Positions 39,790-50,469 of a stretch of 64,000 nucleotides of DNA are shown here, piece by piece. The DNA lies in assembly GCA_029204225.1 (NCBI GenBank), contig CM055097.1, positions 30,161,785 to 30,225,784 on the forward strand, given 5' to 3'. The position numbers and the translations under genes were made by a program. The stretch comes from Diphasiastrum complanatum. Its lineage: Eukaryota > Streptophyta > Lycopodiopsida > Lycopodiales > Lycopodiaceae. The stretch's first letter is position 1. Each line of letters opens with the position of its first letter. Under the pieces are notes generated by a model, which saw nothing but the letters and a program-made list of their open reading frames with translations, made no database searches and had not been told where the DNA came from.

Positions 39790-41430
39790 TCACCATATCC
39801 ATGATAAGATCTCTTTGGTAGAGATATCTTGCCAATGCCTTTGAAGAGTGCTCCACCAATATGCCACTAGTATCATGGGCTTCCTCCATGCTTGATGATG
39901 ATCTTTGCCTTGAAAGTTCCACTTGCATGATGGATGCACCATAAATAGAGAAATTTGAGGCTTCCAAGCCTCATAAGGATCATGGAGATCAAGATCATAA
40001 GATGTGAAACAATGATGATTATCAAGATTATGCTTTCTAGCTTGACTAGTCCACATACAATGAACTATATCCATGATGGATCTAATCTTGATATCAAAGA
40101 CTATCTTGATCTTTTTTAGGCTAGTTACTCTCTCAAGGATGTAAGTGTCCACTTTGGATGCTTCACTTAATCTCAAGAGGAGTTTACAATTTGCCTCAAA
40201 ACATGTGAAAACATGATTTTCAAAAAAGTGAGTACCAAGCTCAATCTTGTTCTTACTACAACCAAGAGCATACTTTTGAAAATACAATATCTTGCTTTCA
40301 AAAAGTATTGGAAACACATCTAAGTCAATAATGACAAGAAACATGTCCATACCATAAGCATCATACAAAACTAGTATAGCTTTTCTTGAACTTTGAGATC
40401 CAAAAAATTCAATGAAGCAAGATAGCATTTCAAGCAAAGGAAGAGAAGCATATATGAATGTGTTGTAGTAGATACAACATGAAAGATGCCCCTCTTTGCC
40501 ATGTAAGGTGAGCCATAAAGACTCGGCCATGCATCTTGAAGATCTTCTTGAAATCATATGAAGAAGAAACTCCTCCTCACACATTGGCCCCATCATAACT
40601 TGAATACCTTCAAAAAGGATAACTTGTGATGCTTCTTGAGAAGCCTTGATCTCGGCCACTTCCAAGATTGAATCTTCATGCAATATGACATCTCTATTCA
40701 CGATCACATTTGAAATAGAGAGTGTAAAGACACTAAAGGCCTCCTTGATGGATGAGTATCCAATCATGATCCATGAGCTTGGATAATCCTTCCTTCTTGT
40801 TTCCAAGGGAATATGTGCAAAGCAAGCACTACCAAGTTCACTAAGGTGATCAACCTTAGGCTTCATCTTGAATAAAACTTCATATGGTGCTATTCCTTCA
40901 AGAGCTCCAATACTCCTCAAAGCTTTGATCTTCAATGAGAATTTCTTCTCAACATATGCTTTGAATAATAAGGAATAATCATACACCATAATACTTGAAG
41001 AGAGAAGATATGTGCATCCTGTGTAATCCTCCTCCTTTGAGATATTGGAAATATAAGAAACATCAAGAGAGTTTGCACTCTCACTTGGATCCAATTTGTA
41101 GATGCCTTCAAATCTTGATCCATATGCAAGGATCTCACCATCCTTCTTAATCACACAATTGTCAATATTGAAATTGACATCAAAGCCACTATCAAGAAGT
41201 TGGCCAACACTTAAGATGTTCTTTGTAAGCTTTGGGACAAAAAGAACATTGTTGAGAAAGAGATCTTTAGAAGATGCAAGCTTCAAGGGAATAATCCCTA
41301 CTCCTTCAATATTGCACTCATGCTTACTTGCAAAGTATATGGTCTTCTTGACTCCATCATAAGGCATAATAGATGAAAAAAAGTGCTTGGAGCCACACAT
41401 ATGTGAAGATGCTCCACTATCAATATACAT
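39790..41430 (-). CDS. 546-aa chimeric open frame: copia protease/integrase remnants plus unknown C-terminus
   Basis: Residues 1-110 are copia protease (MYIDSGASSHMCGSKHF with D-S-G active site; VLFVPKLTKNILSVGQLLDS). Residues about 150-190 resemble pre-integrase and core edges. Residues about 190-260 are the integrase C-terminus (APYEVLFKMKPKVDHL, ETRRKDYPSSWIMIGYSSIK) with the catalytic core removed. Residues about 260-546 match no retroelement domain that I recognise, yet the frame stays open for about 290 codons (for example CTWTSQARKH-like and FENHVFTCFEANCKLLLRL segments). It follows gag after a frameshift near 41420. It may be chance, or captured sequence in a non-autonomous element. 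Confidence 0.5.
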   Translation of the reverse strand: MYIDSGASSHMCGSKHFFSSIMPYDGVKKTIYFASKHECNIEGVGIIPLKLASSKDLFLNNVLFVPKLTKNILSVGQLLDSGFDVNFNIDNCVIKKDGEILAYGSRFEGIYKLDPSESANSLDVSYISNISKEEDYTGCTYLLSSSIMVYDYSLLFKAYVEKKFSLKIKALRSIGALEGIAPYEVLFKMKPKVDHLSELGSACFAHIPLETRRKDYPSSWIMIGYSSIKEAFSVFTLSISNVIVNRDVILHEDSILEVAEIKASQEASQVILFEGIQVMMGPMCEEEFLLHMISRRSSRCMAESLWLTLHGKEGHLSCCIYYNTFIYASLPLLEMLSCFIEFFGSQSSRKAILVLYDAYGMDMFLVIIDLDVFPILFESKILYFQKYALGCSKNKIELGTHFFENHVFTCFEANCKLLLRLSEASKVDTYILERVTSLKKIKIVFDIKIRSIMDIVHCMWTSQARKHNLDNHHCFTSYDLDLHDPYEAWKPQISLFMVHPSCKWNFQGKDHHQAWRKPMILVAYWWSTLQRHWQDISTKEILSWIW

Positions 41431-42360
41431 GAGTCATCCTTGTTGAAGGTGGAAGAGGAGAAGCTTGATGCCATAAGAGAGCCTTCTCCATCACTTGCAA
41501 TATAGTCTTCTTTCTCATTGGTGATGTTGGCTTGATTGAGTTGATTCTTCTTCTTGAAGCAATTGGTGGCATAATGGCCTTTCTTGCCACAATAAAAGCA
41601 CTTGATCATCTTCTTCTTGAGATTTGAATTAGAAGCATGAGAGGTATCCTCCTCCTCTCCATCTTTGTCTTTAGCTTTGTCATTAGAGAAGTGATGGTGT
41701 TGCTTCTTACTCCTCTCTTTGTGCTTGGCAAATAGAACTTTGCCATCATCATGATTGAGTGATAGCTTGTCCATCCTCAATAGTTTGTACTCTTGTCTTG
41801 ATTCTTCAGAAATAAGCACACTTTGAAGGGCCTCCAAACTTGGTAGCTCCTCCTTAATAGCATAGGATTGGACAAGGTTGTCATATTCATCTCTCAAGCC
41901 ATTGAGAATGACTTGGACTAGCTCACTTTGATTGATTGAGTCACCAATACATGCAAGCTCCCTATGAATATCCTTGACTCTCAAAACATAATTAGATGCA
42001 CTCTCATCACTCTTTTGACTACTTTGGAATATTTGATTTCTAAGAGTGAGGAGCCTAGAGGTGTTCAGCCTCATAGATGGACTTGAGACAATCCCAAGCT
42101 TCCTTGGATGTAGAACAATCACCAATCTCCCTCAATATCTCATTAGAGACATTCATCTTAATGTAGTGGAGAGCCATCCTAGCTCTCTTCTTGTATTTTT
42201 GTACTTCTTGAAGGACTTGAGGCTCCTCCTCAATCCCAAGTACAATGTCCATCACATCTTGGAGTATCAAGATGGACTCCATCCTCAACTTCCATATTGA
42301 ATAATTGGAAGTAGACAATCTCTCACTTGGTTGCAACAAGTACGAACTCATTGAAGTCAT
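41420..42360 (-). pseudogene. gag: Copia-3 gag with zinc knuckle, one frameshift
   Basis: The start is MTSMSSYLLQPSERLSTSNY at 42360. The copia-type gag domain follows: SIWKLRMESILILQDVMDIV, KEAWDCLKSIYEAEHL. A frameshift near 42060 moves the reading to TSRLLTLRNQIFQSSQKSDE, then LVQVILNGLRDEYDNLVQSY and a lysine-rich stretch, and then a CCHC knuckle CFYCGKKGHYATNCFKKKNQ near 41600. It packages element RNA in active relatives. Confidence 0.88.
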
Positions 42361-43104
42361 GTAAAGTGGAGATAAATAAAAGTGATGAATTTTTTTTTTT
42401 GCTTCTCTCTCACTATAGGATCCAATAATGGTGTGCTACCATCTCCTATGCAAGATCTTGCAACAAACTGTGAGATGATTCTCACTAGCTATCTCAATCT
42501 CTCCAAAACTAGATCTACTTCACATCAAATGATGGAGTATGGGCAAAGTTAGGATAAAACACTCTTAGCACGTGTGAAATACACTAAGAAACCAAATTTG
42601 ACTCAAATACAATGATATTTCATGAAACAAAATGGCTAAGATCTCAAAACAGTGCCTAGATCACATATAGATGAGATTGGTAAGCATTCAACTGTGATTT
42701 TGGATCAAACAAGCAACCTTTTGACCAAACCAAATGTGTCCACCCAGGTCTAGGTGCCCTACCTAACCCTCTTCAAAAGCTTATAACTTTTGATTGGCTC
42801 AACCAAATGGAATGAAACTGATTGCATCAGAAACTAGACAAAAATAGCTTCAAAACAAGCTATCTAGCAAGATTTTTGGATCAAACATGAAAGAGAACTC
42901 CCAAACTGAAATTGGATGTTCCTCACACGTGTCTGAGCACCTGATTCCATATTGTACCCGGTCAGACCCAATCAATGTCCTTTTGATCTCTTTTGATCCA
43001 AAATTGAACAAGATAGCTAGGAAAATGGGCCTTGACAATTTCTAGCTCAAGATTAATGAATAGTTTTCACTCAAATGGATCAAAATGCATGGTAACCTTA
43101 GGTA

Positions 43105-43117
43105 GGCTCTGATACCA
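43105..43117 (-). other. Primer binding site of copia-3
   Basis: TGGTATCAGAGCC on the minus strand directly abuts the LTR end. It is a perfect plant initiator-Met primer site. Confidence 0.92.
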
Positions 43118-43770
43118 TGTTGAATTTCACACGTGTGGACTGTCCACAACATGTACTTGTGATCTCCTAAGGTGTGTAGATGCACCAAGATCAAGACTAG
43201 ATTGAGATTCAAGATCTATCTTTGATTCTAGGGCAAAAACACACTACTACATGCATTCAATCACTTCCAACTCTCACTCACACGTGTGGAAAGTGTTCCA
43301 AAAGTATTCTAAGTAAAAACAAGCTGCTCTCCTCGGGTAGAGAGAGAAAAACCATCATGAGCTCTCGGGTAGAGAGAGAAAGCTAGAAATTCAATGACAC
43401 TCAAAATCCACTCAATCTCAAAATCAATTAGATCCAAAAGGAGGAGTACAATGATACTAATAGATTCATGAGCTACCACTATGCTTAACTATGATTGGAT
43501 CACACTTTGCCACCTCTTAATCCTATTGGACCATTGATCCATGCACTTCTAAATTCTATTGGACTATATTCAAGCACACCTCAATTTTCTATTGGACCTC
43601 ACAAGGTTCCACCTCTAAATCCTATTGGACCTCTTAAGCTTCATCAAACAAAAGCATGACACTTGTCTACACTCTAATTGGCACAAGTTTGGCTCTATTT
43701 TGGCTCAATATTGGCATCACAAGTGGAAATGGATAATTTGCCATCTATGCCAAATTTGACCCTATCAACA
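43118..43770 (-). repeat. Copia-3 5' LTR (about 653 bp)
   Basis: On the minus strand it runs from TGTTGATAGGG to GAAATTCAACA, with TGTTGA/TCAACA inverted ends. It contains two copies of TTTCTCTCTCTACCCGAG near 43330-43385, also found in the copia-6 LTR at 62290-62340. The 3' end is fixed by the primer site; the 5' end is inferred from the inverted termini. Confidence 0.75.
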
Positions 43771-43994
43771 TCCTACACCTAAATGCTTGACTATGAAATT
43801 CTATGAGACCCCTATATCAAACATTTTGATTTACTTTACAATTCTCCACACGTGGGAACATCCTCCACACATGTGAGATTCACTTACAAACTTCTATCAT
43901 AAAAAATACCAAGCTAGATTTTTGCCAATTTCTCACACTTGTGACCAATAATACTCAACTGATTTCTTTAATAAACTTGTTAAGAGAGCTTACA

Positions 43995-45530
43995 TGTTTT
44001 CTTCTCAGGTACTATAACTATTGGTGATACCCATTCACTACCTAGAACACGATATATGATACCCGCTCTAAGGCATCTATCTAATTCATCTTTTACTAAC
44101 AAAGAATACTTTGGGTTTAACCTATCTTGTCTCTGTCTAACATGTATTGCTCCCTAAATGAGATCTATTCTATGTTCTCCCCATTTAACTGGTATTCATG
44201 TTAAATCGTCCATCGACCAAGCAAATACATTTTGGTATTTCTAAAGAAGTAGTATGTATTCTTCATGCTCTTGGTCTGATTGGTGTTTATATAGATTCAA
44301 AATTTTACCTTTACTAATTTCTATTTCTATAAAATCATTCTTGTCAACCATTCCCTCAGTCAAGCTTGCTCTGGTTCCACCCAGAACTTCCCTTGACTCG
44401 GATGTTGTTGGTAGTTCCCTTTCCTCTTCCTCATCAATCTCATAGCATTCTATGAATTGATCCAGGATTCAGTAAGTCCTCCCACCTCCTCACCCCATCT
44501 TATAAGGTGACCCCCTATTGGACTGGATGTGAGAATGTCTGGAAAAAATATCTGTTTGGTGGACTAATTTATAATAGCATCTGCTTGATATAACCATGGT
44601 CTTCCAAATAATATTGAATACGGTGGTGTATCTAATGGGTTTATGACAAAGAAATTCATGACGAACGTCTCTGTCTCTATAATTACGCTAACACCTCTCA
44701 GCTCTCCTACTTGTATGCATTTAGATGTATCTGCTAAATGGATTTGATGGTGAATAGTAGGCTGAATCTGGTTTTCTAATACTAACTCCTTAACCATCGT
44801 CTCGGTCATTAAATTAATAATAGATCCCGAGTCTAGTAGTATTCTATCAATAGTATGGCCACTTATAATGGCACTGGTCTGGGACTCCACAATCTCCTCT
44901 ATCTACATATTCTACTCTATTGGTATATGCAGGTATGAACAATGTGACAAACCCTCTCCCCATTCTCAATCCTTACAGACTAAATTCCTTCGTCCTCTGA
45001 AGTATAACTCGAGGAAAATGTAGGCGTCTCACCTTCATATTTGTCCTTCTCCCAAGATACCGTAATTCTTTTATGACTTTTTCCTGCTAATGTCTCCATC
45101 TGATATCTGAAGGTAATGTCCTTCTTTTTCCAGTGAGTTATGACATCGGCTTGGTAGAGCCGTGGTCGTCCTAATAATACTTATACGATGACTCTCTTCT
45201 AGTCTTTAATATAATAAAGTCCATTGGAAACTTATGGTCTCCATCCAATATATACTGTAACTTGAGACAATTCCCCTATTGGTGATCTTCTAGTTGCATC
45301 AGCTAATTTCAAATGTCTTAATGTGGGTGCTATTCTATGGTGAATGCCTACTATTTCTTCAATCATTATGTTTACACTAGATCTGGAATCTATAGGCACA
45401 CTATCTAAAATTCAGCCATTGATTACGATCTGAATCTTAAGTTGACCTTCGTCACCATTGACTAGCGACAACTTAGTTTTTCTTTTCTTGTTCTTTTGCA
45501 AAAATTGCTTAATCTCTTTCTTATAGTACT
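43995..45530 (-). pseudogene. Gypsy-3: two protease-like domains followed by RT start
   Basis: Read on the minus strand, a first retropepsin-like domain (45530-45060) has PIDSRSSVNIM, LKLADATRRSPIGELSQVTV and LLGRPRLYQADVI. A second, related domain (44890-44564, open frame) has RILLDSGSIINLMTETMVKE, IHLADTSKCIQVGELRGVSV and LFGRPWLYQADAIIN. Then (44330-44000) comes the RT N-terminus: YQNVFAWSMDDLT, RLNPKYSLLVKDELDRCLRA, GSEWVSPIVIVPEKK. The first copy has Arg in place of the active-site Gly. RT stops at about 43995. Ty3/gypsy elements normally carry one protease, so the tandem pair is unusual. Confidence 0.75.
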
Positions 45531-45599
45531 GATTGTCCTCTAATAATTGTTTAAAAGTTAAATAAGATAAACATCAGTGGATGAATGATCAGATGTTAT

Positions 45600-46315
45600 T
45601 TTTAAGAAAAATCTAAAAAAAAATTCATAACAAAAACAATTGGATGAAGGTCCATCTCCCCTCTCAAAAAAATTCAATGTAAAATTGTTTTTTTAACAAG
45701 AATTTATTATTTCTCAAATAGACTTTATGTCTAAGAAAAACCATTAAAAATCAATTTGTGAAAAACCGAATTTGGATTCTGGTCTAGCGGATGGACAATC
45801 CCTAAAAAATTTCAAATCCGAAAAATCCCGAAAAAAAATCTCGAAACACTCTAAATACCTCAAAAAATTCCAAATAAATCCGAAAATCCAGAAAACGTCG
45901 AATAAATCTAGAAAATCACGAAAAAAAATCGATAACGTGGAAAACCATCCTTGCGGCTTCCTCCATATTTTTTTTTCAAAAAAAAAAACATCCCGAAAAT
46001 TACGAGAAAAATCGCAAATAAATTTCGAAAAATCTCAAAAATCACGAGGATCCGCGAAGATCTCGAAAATCATGAAATCCGCGAAGGTCACGAAGATTAG
46101 AAAAATCCGCGAAGATCCTGAAAACAAATTAAAAATTCTAGAGGAAGCCATTCGCCACGACGGATGGCTTCCCTAAAATCCTCCAAAATAAAATCTGAAA
46201 TTTTTTTTCAAAAATCAAAGAAAATCCACGAAAAAATCCCAAAAATAAAATATGCGAAAATCCAGTAAAATCCCCAAAAAGTTTGGAGGAAGCCATCCAC
46301 CGCGGCGGATGGAAA
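45600..46315. repeat. Low-complexity AAAATCCGAAAA-type region with palindromic GGAAGCCATCC motifs
   Basis: The block is A-rich, with regularly dispersed CGAAAA, AAATCC and CACGAA words; frames through it (45772-46176) are lysine/serine artefacts. Embedded are palindromes: GGAAGCCAT at 46143-46151 paired with ATGGCTTCC at 46164-46172, a related GGAAGCCATCC-ACCGCGGC-GGATGG at 46288-46312, and a partial ACCATCC-TTGCGGCTTCC at about 45947. Confidence 0.7.
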
Positions 46316-46325
46316 CCCCCCCTCC

Positions 46326-46326
<1 letters not shown>

Positions 46327-46359
<33 letters not shown>

Positions 46360-46377
46360 CCCTCCCCCTCCCCCTCC
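46327..46377. repeat. Poly-C run (30 C) followed by (CTCCCC)n
   Basis: Thirty consecutive C then three CTCCCC-like units. The complementary strand is a G-run able to form G-quadruplexes. The exact run length may be affected by sequencing error. Confidence 0.9.
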
Positions 46378-46399
46378 AATATATTGTTTCAAGGTTTTG

Positions 46400-47180
46400 G
46401 CATAATAAGAAGAAAATTATAGAAAACTCAAAGTTAAAAATAAATAATAAAAATTAAAAAATGAATAACAAAAATTCAAAAAAATAGAAAACAGATCTAA
46501 TAAAAATCATAAAACTACAAAACAAATATAAATATTAAAAATTAAATATAAAATTATAAAACAACTATACATATTATAATTTTTTAAATAAAAAGTTAAA
46601 CAAACATCAAAATAAGTCTAAATATAAATATTAAAGTCAAAAAACAAACTAAAAAATCTAAAAATGAATAATAAAAAGTGAAAAAACTATAACATGAATT
46701 TGAAAATTAAAAAATACATAATAAAAAGTCAAGAGAATATACAATAAATTTGAAAATTGAAAAAATAATAATCTATAAAATAAATCTACATATATATAGA
46801 GAAGTTAAAAAAATAAATTAAAAAATCTTAAAATAAAATAAAACCAATCTAGAAATTGCAAAATGAATATTAAAAAATAAAAAAAACTATATAATAAATA
46901 TATATATACTCATCATCCCTTCATTTATTCTACATTATTAAAAAGAAAAAAGAAGAAAAACATAAATATATTGTCAAATTCTTGAAAATACAAAAATCTC
47001 AAAAAAATAACCTAAAAATAAAAAAAACAAAATATAATAAAAATTTAAAATAAAACTTAAAAACAAAACAAACTCAAAATTAAAAATAAATAATAATAAT
47101 TTTTTAAATCTATAATTTAAATCTAAAAATTAAATGAATAATAAAAGTTGAAAAAATATTATATATATATATGTATATAA
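46400..47180. repeat. AT-rich low-complexity block
   Basis: About 780 bp made mainly of AAATAAAAATTAAAAA-like words, ending in (TA)n near 47160-47175. No coding capacity. Confidence 0.85.
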
Positions 47181-47184
47181 ATAA

Positions 47185-47530
47185 AGGGTCTTAAAGCGCC
47201 AAAGACAAAGGGCTCAAGGACTAGGACCGAAAGACTAAGGGTGATGAGTGAAGGACCAAGGGCTAATGACTAAGGGCCTTAGGGCTAGGACTAAGGGTCA
47301 CGGGGTAAGGACCACCGCCAATGACCAAGGACCAAGAGCCATCGGCCAAGGGATAAGGGCTAGGCCCAAGGGCCTAGCCAAGGGCGAGGGCCGAGGGCCG
47401 AGGGTTAAGACTAAGGGCAAGGTTTAAGGGCCAAGGGCTAAGGTTAAGAGCCAAGGGATAAGGGCCTAGTGCCAAGGCTGACGCTCAAGGGTAAGGGCTA
47501 ATGCACGAGGGCTAAGGGCTAAGGTCTTCA
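47185..47530. repeat. Degenerate AAGGGCT/AAGGGCC array
   Basis: About 345 bp of purine-rich repeats built on AAGGGCTAAGGRC, GGCCAAGGG and GACTAAGGG words of 6-7 bp spacing in one orientation. They abut the truncated 3' end of copia-4. The pattern recalls a mutated telomere-like heptamer but differs from TTTAGGG. Confidence 0.75.
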
Positions 47531-47559
47531 GGGCTTTGGTGAGCAACCATGTCTTTCGT

Positions 47560-49010
47560 TCCGATGAAGGTGGTCTACAACATCTTCTTTTCAATTAGAT
47601 CCCTGATCAAGTGATACTTGATCACAATGTGCTTTGTTCACGAATGAAACACATGATCTTTTGTCAGATGTATTGTAGAGGTGTTATCCATCTACAAGAC
47701 CAGAGGCTCGTTTTCTGTTTCGTCCAATTCGTTCAAGAACTGCCTTAGCCAGATTATCTCGTTGGCCATCTTTGCTGCTGCAATGTACTCTGCTTCGTAG
47801 GATGACTGGGCCACAATGGTCTGCTTCTTGCTGACCCAAAGAACTACTGCTCCTGATGAGATGGTGCATCCTCCTGAGATGCTTTTACAATGTCCTTGAG
47901 AGATGCCCAGCTAGCATCGTTGTAGGAAAGTATCATGAAACCTGCATCACGACAATAATACAACCCGTAATCTCTCGTTAATTGGAGATATTGCAAAATG
48001 CATTTTGCAATCTTCCAATGTGTCGAGCCTAAATTCATGCAGAATTGGCTCATCCTGAATACTACATAAGCAATATCAGGGTGCGTTTTGTCGACAAGGT
48101 ACATCAGTGATCCTATCAGCTTCATGTAAGGTGTTAGTTGCATCTGTTCTCTCTAGACTTCCTCAGTCCTCGAACAATCATCATTTGTCAGGACCGTCCC
48201 TGTGAGCATTGGAGTATTTGCTCCTTTGCAGTTCAGCATCCCAAAGTCCTATAGGATCTTCTGGGTGTATTTGGACTGATGAAGGTATAACTTACCTCCC
48301 TCATAGTCCCTTTCAATTTGCAATCCTAGGTAACACCTGGCTTCTCCCAGATCCACAATCTTACTTCTGTGCATTCTGCATGCATAGTCAGGAAGTGAAT
48401 TTGAGACGTATCCTGGGGGTTGATCCATATAGACCTCTTCGTCTAGTTCGCCATGCAAGAAGGCTGTCTTCTCATCCACAATGTGAATCCTTAGACTATA
48501 AGCTATAGCATATGCAAATAACAGATATAGGGACGAATGTTTGACAACAGGAGAGAAGGTTTTAGAGTAGTCAATATCACATCTTTGAGAGAATATCTTC
48601 GCTACCAGTCTTGCCTTGTATTTCGTGACATTCCCATTTGGTCCATATTTGAGCTTGAAAATCCATTTGCATTTGACAGTCTTGCGCTTATGTGATAATG
48701 GCTCCTCATGGATTCCATCTCTTCGTTCATACTTGGATCCATCTGTCCTTTTCTGGACTTTCAATTGCCTCCTCGAAAGTCTGTGGTTCGCCATTGAATC
48801 CGCAGAACTCTTCTGATATGGAAGTTGAGCTGCCTGACACATATCTTGCTGGCGCTCTTCGTGGTCTTGTCGACCTTCTAGGAGATCCTCCTGGGACAGC
48901 AATGCCTTTGTCTTTGTCTGTTCTGCTCGGCCTTGAAGCATCTTGGTTTACAAGTACTGTAGCAGTAGGCTGCCTCTTGAATATTTCTTTTTCAGATTCA
49001 TCGCTCAAAT
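47560..49010 (-). pseudogene. pol: Copia-4 RT and RNase H with deletion of the catalytic box
   Basis: Linker SPRRSTRPRRAPARYVSG (about 48900). RT start VKCKWIFKLKYGPNGNVTKY, DIDYSKTFSPVVKHSSLYLL, VDEKTAFLHGELDEEVYMDQ and PPGYVSN. The frame then passes directly from ACRMHR to KIVDLGEARCYLGLQIERD, so the YVDD box is deleted. RNase H: LIGSLMYLVDKTHPDIAYVV, then WVSKKQTIVAQSSYEAEYIA and NTSTIHLTKDHVFHS. Confidence 0.85.
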
Positions 49011-49239
49011 GGGGAACGACTCAAAAATCTTCGTTTTCGTGTTCGTCCTCTGCTGCCTCTGTCATTGGCAACAGGTCATAGTACTGTCTCTCCAGAACTT
49101 TGTAGAGATCGTCATTGGCCATTGTCATGCTCTCATCAAATCTGACATCCCTCATGTTTTCACAGTGTTCGTGTTTGGCATGTTGTCGTATGATGAGTTG
49201 TTGTCGTAACCCACCAGAAATCCCTGTTCGGCTTTCTCA

Positions 49240-49901
49240 TCAAGCTTCTAGAATATGTGCATAAGCTACACAGCCAAAGATTCTGATGTGAGACAGGTTG
49301 GGCTCTCTACCCCACCATAGCTCATGTGGTGTTGTGTGAGGAACACCAGACTTGCATGTTCTATTCTGGATGTATGTGGCTGTAGCTATTGCTTCAGTCC
49401 ACAATACCCTTGGAGCCTTTGAGTAGGCCATCATGCATCTGGCTGCTTCCATCAGGGTCCTGTTCTTTCTTTCTGCAACACCATTGTGTTGCGGTGTGTA
49501 GGCTGCAGTCCTTCTGTAAATGATGCCATGTTTGTAGAAGTTAGTGAAGCGATTTGAGATGTATTCACCACTCGATCTGTCCTGATTTGCTTAACCTTGT
49601 TGTCTGTACATCTCTCAGTCCAATTCACATATTCTGTGAATTTATCAAGTGCATCAGATTTATTCTGAATAAAATACACTTTGGCAAATTTACTATAGTC
49701 ATCAATGAAGGTTATATAATACTTTGAACCTCCTACTGAGATCACATTGAATGGTTCGCAAATGTCAGAATGCACTAATTCCAGAATCTTAGTCGTTCTA
49801 TAGGAGTCCTTAATGAATGGAGTGCGTGACATCTTGCCCTTCAAACATGCATCATAGGTGGTTGAACTGGTCGAATTTGAGATGCTGACCCCTGTTATCA
49901 C
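49240..49901 (-). pseudogene. Copia-4 integrase
   Basis: Blocks: KGKMSRTPFIKDSYRTTKIL, LELVHSDICEPFNVISVGGS, YYITFIDDYSKFAKVYFIQN (core D motifs), then KQIRTDR where the second Asp region decays and shifts frame. After a frameshift: NRTLMEAARCMMAYSKAPRV, WTEAIATATYIQNRTCKSGV and TPHELWWGREPNLSHIRIFG. Inactive. Confidence 0.85.
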
Positions 49902-49919
49902 TCCATGATGCCATTGAAT

Positions 49920-50429
49920 TCATGTGGCATAGCTTTTTGTGCCACAGACTATTTGATGAATCATCATGAGTCTGATGCATTTGACTGCAAGTAGGCATAC
50001 CTTCAGATGATATAGATTTCCTTTCCTTCTACCTTGAGCGATCGATGTACTAGTATTGGCGTCAATCACGTTGCATGCTTCATCAGAAAATGTCACACGC
50101 ATCCCTGCATCAGCTATTCTTGCTACAGAGAGCAAGTCTTGTTGTAGAGTAGGCACGAACAAAACATCTTCGAGTCGTCTGTCTCTACCGTTGGTGTTGA
50201 GCCATAGTGAACCAATACCATTCACTTGATGCTTAGATCCATCTCCAAGAGCTATGAATCTTGAAGGATCTGCACTTCTGAAATCAGATATTATTCGTGT
50301 TGATGTCACGAAGTGTGAGGTGGCTCCTGAATCTAGGATCACCTCTTGTGTGTCAGATGTTGACGCTGCACACACGTCTTCACAGATGTAGGCGGTTGAA
50401 CAGTTTCTGTTCGTTCTTTCTTCGCCCAT
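49920..50429 (-). pseudogene. Copia-4 protease and pre-integrase
   Basis: A 169-aa open frame with EVILDSGATSHFVTS (D-S-G-A active site), then IALGDGSKHQVNGIGSLWL and RLEDVLFVPTLQQDLLSVAR, the copia protease pattern, and then pre-integrase GRRKGNLYHL. It would process the polyprotein. Confidence 0.85.
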
Positions 50430-50469
50430 CTTTGAGCTCTCGGGCTCCTCAACATAGGATGAACTGTTG

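Larger units (their letters stand above)
39790..43770 (-). mobile_element. Copia-3: Ty1/copia element with 5' LTR, gag and protease, missing RT
   Basis: On the minus strand: a 653-bp LTR (43770-43118), a perfect initiator-Met primer site (43117-43105), a leader, gag (from 42360), zinc knuckle, protease, pre-integrase and remnants of the integrase C-terminus, then a long open reading frame of unknown relation down to 39790. No RT, RNase H or 3' LTR follows. It is the same family as copia-5 and copia-6; zinc knuckle, protease and LTR motifs match. Confidence 0.82.

Noticed and set aside
45772-46392. Lys/Ser-rich frame at 45772-46176 and Gly-rich frame at 46138-46392.
   Set aside because: Low-complexity A-rich and poly-C DNA; no domain.
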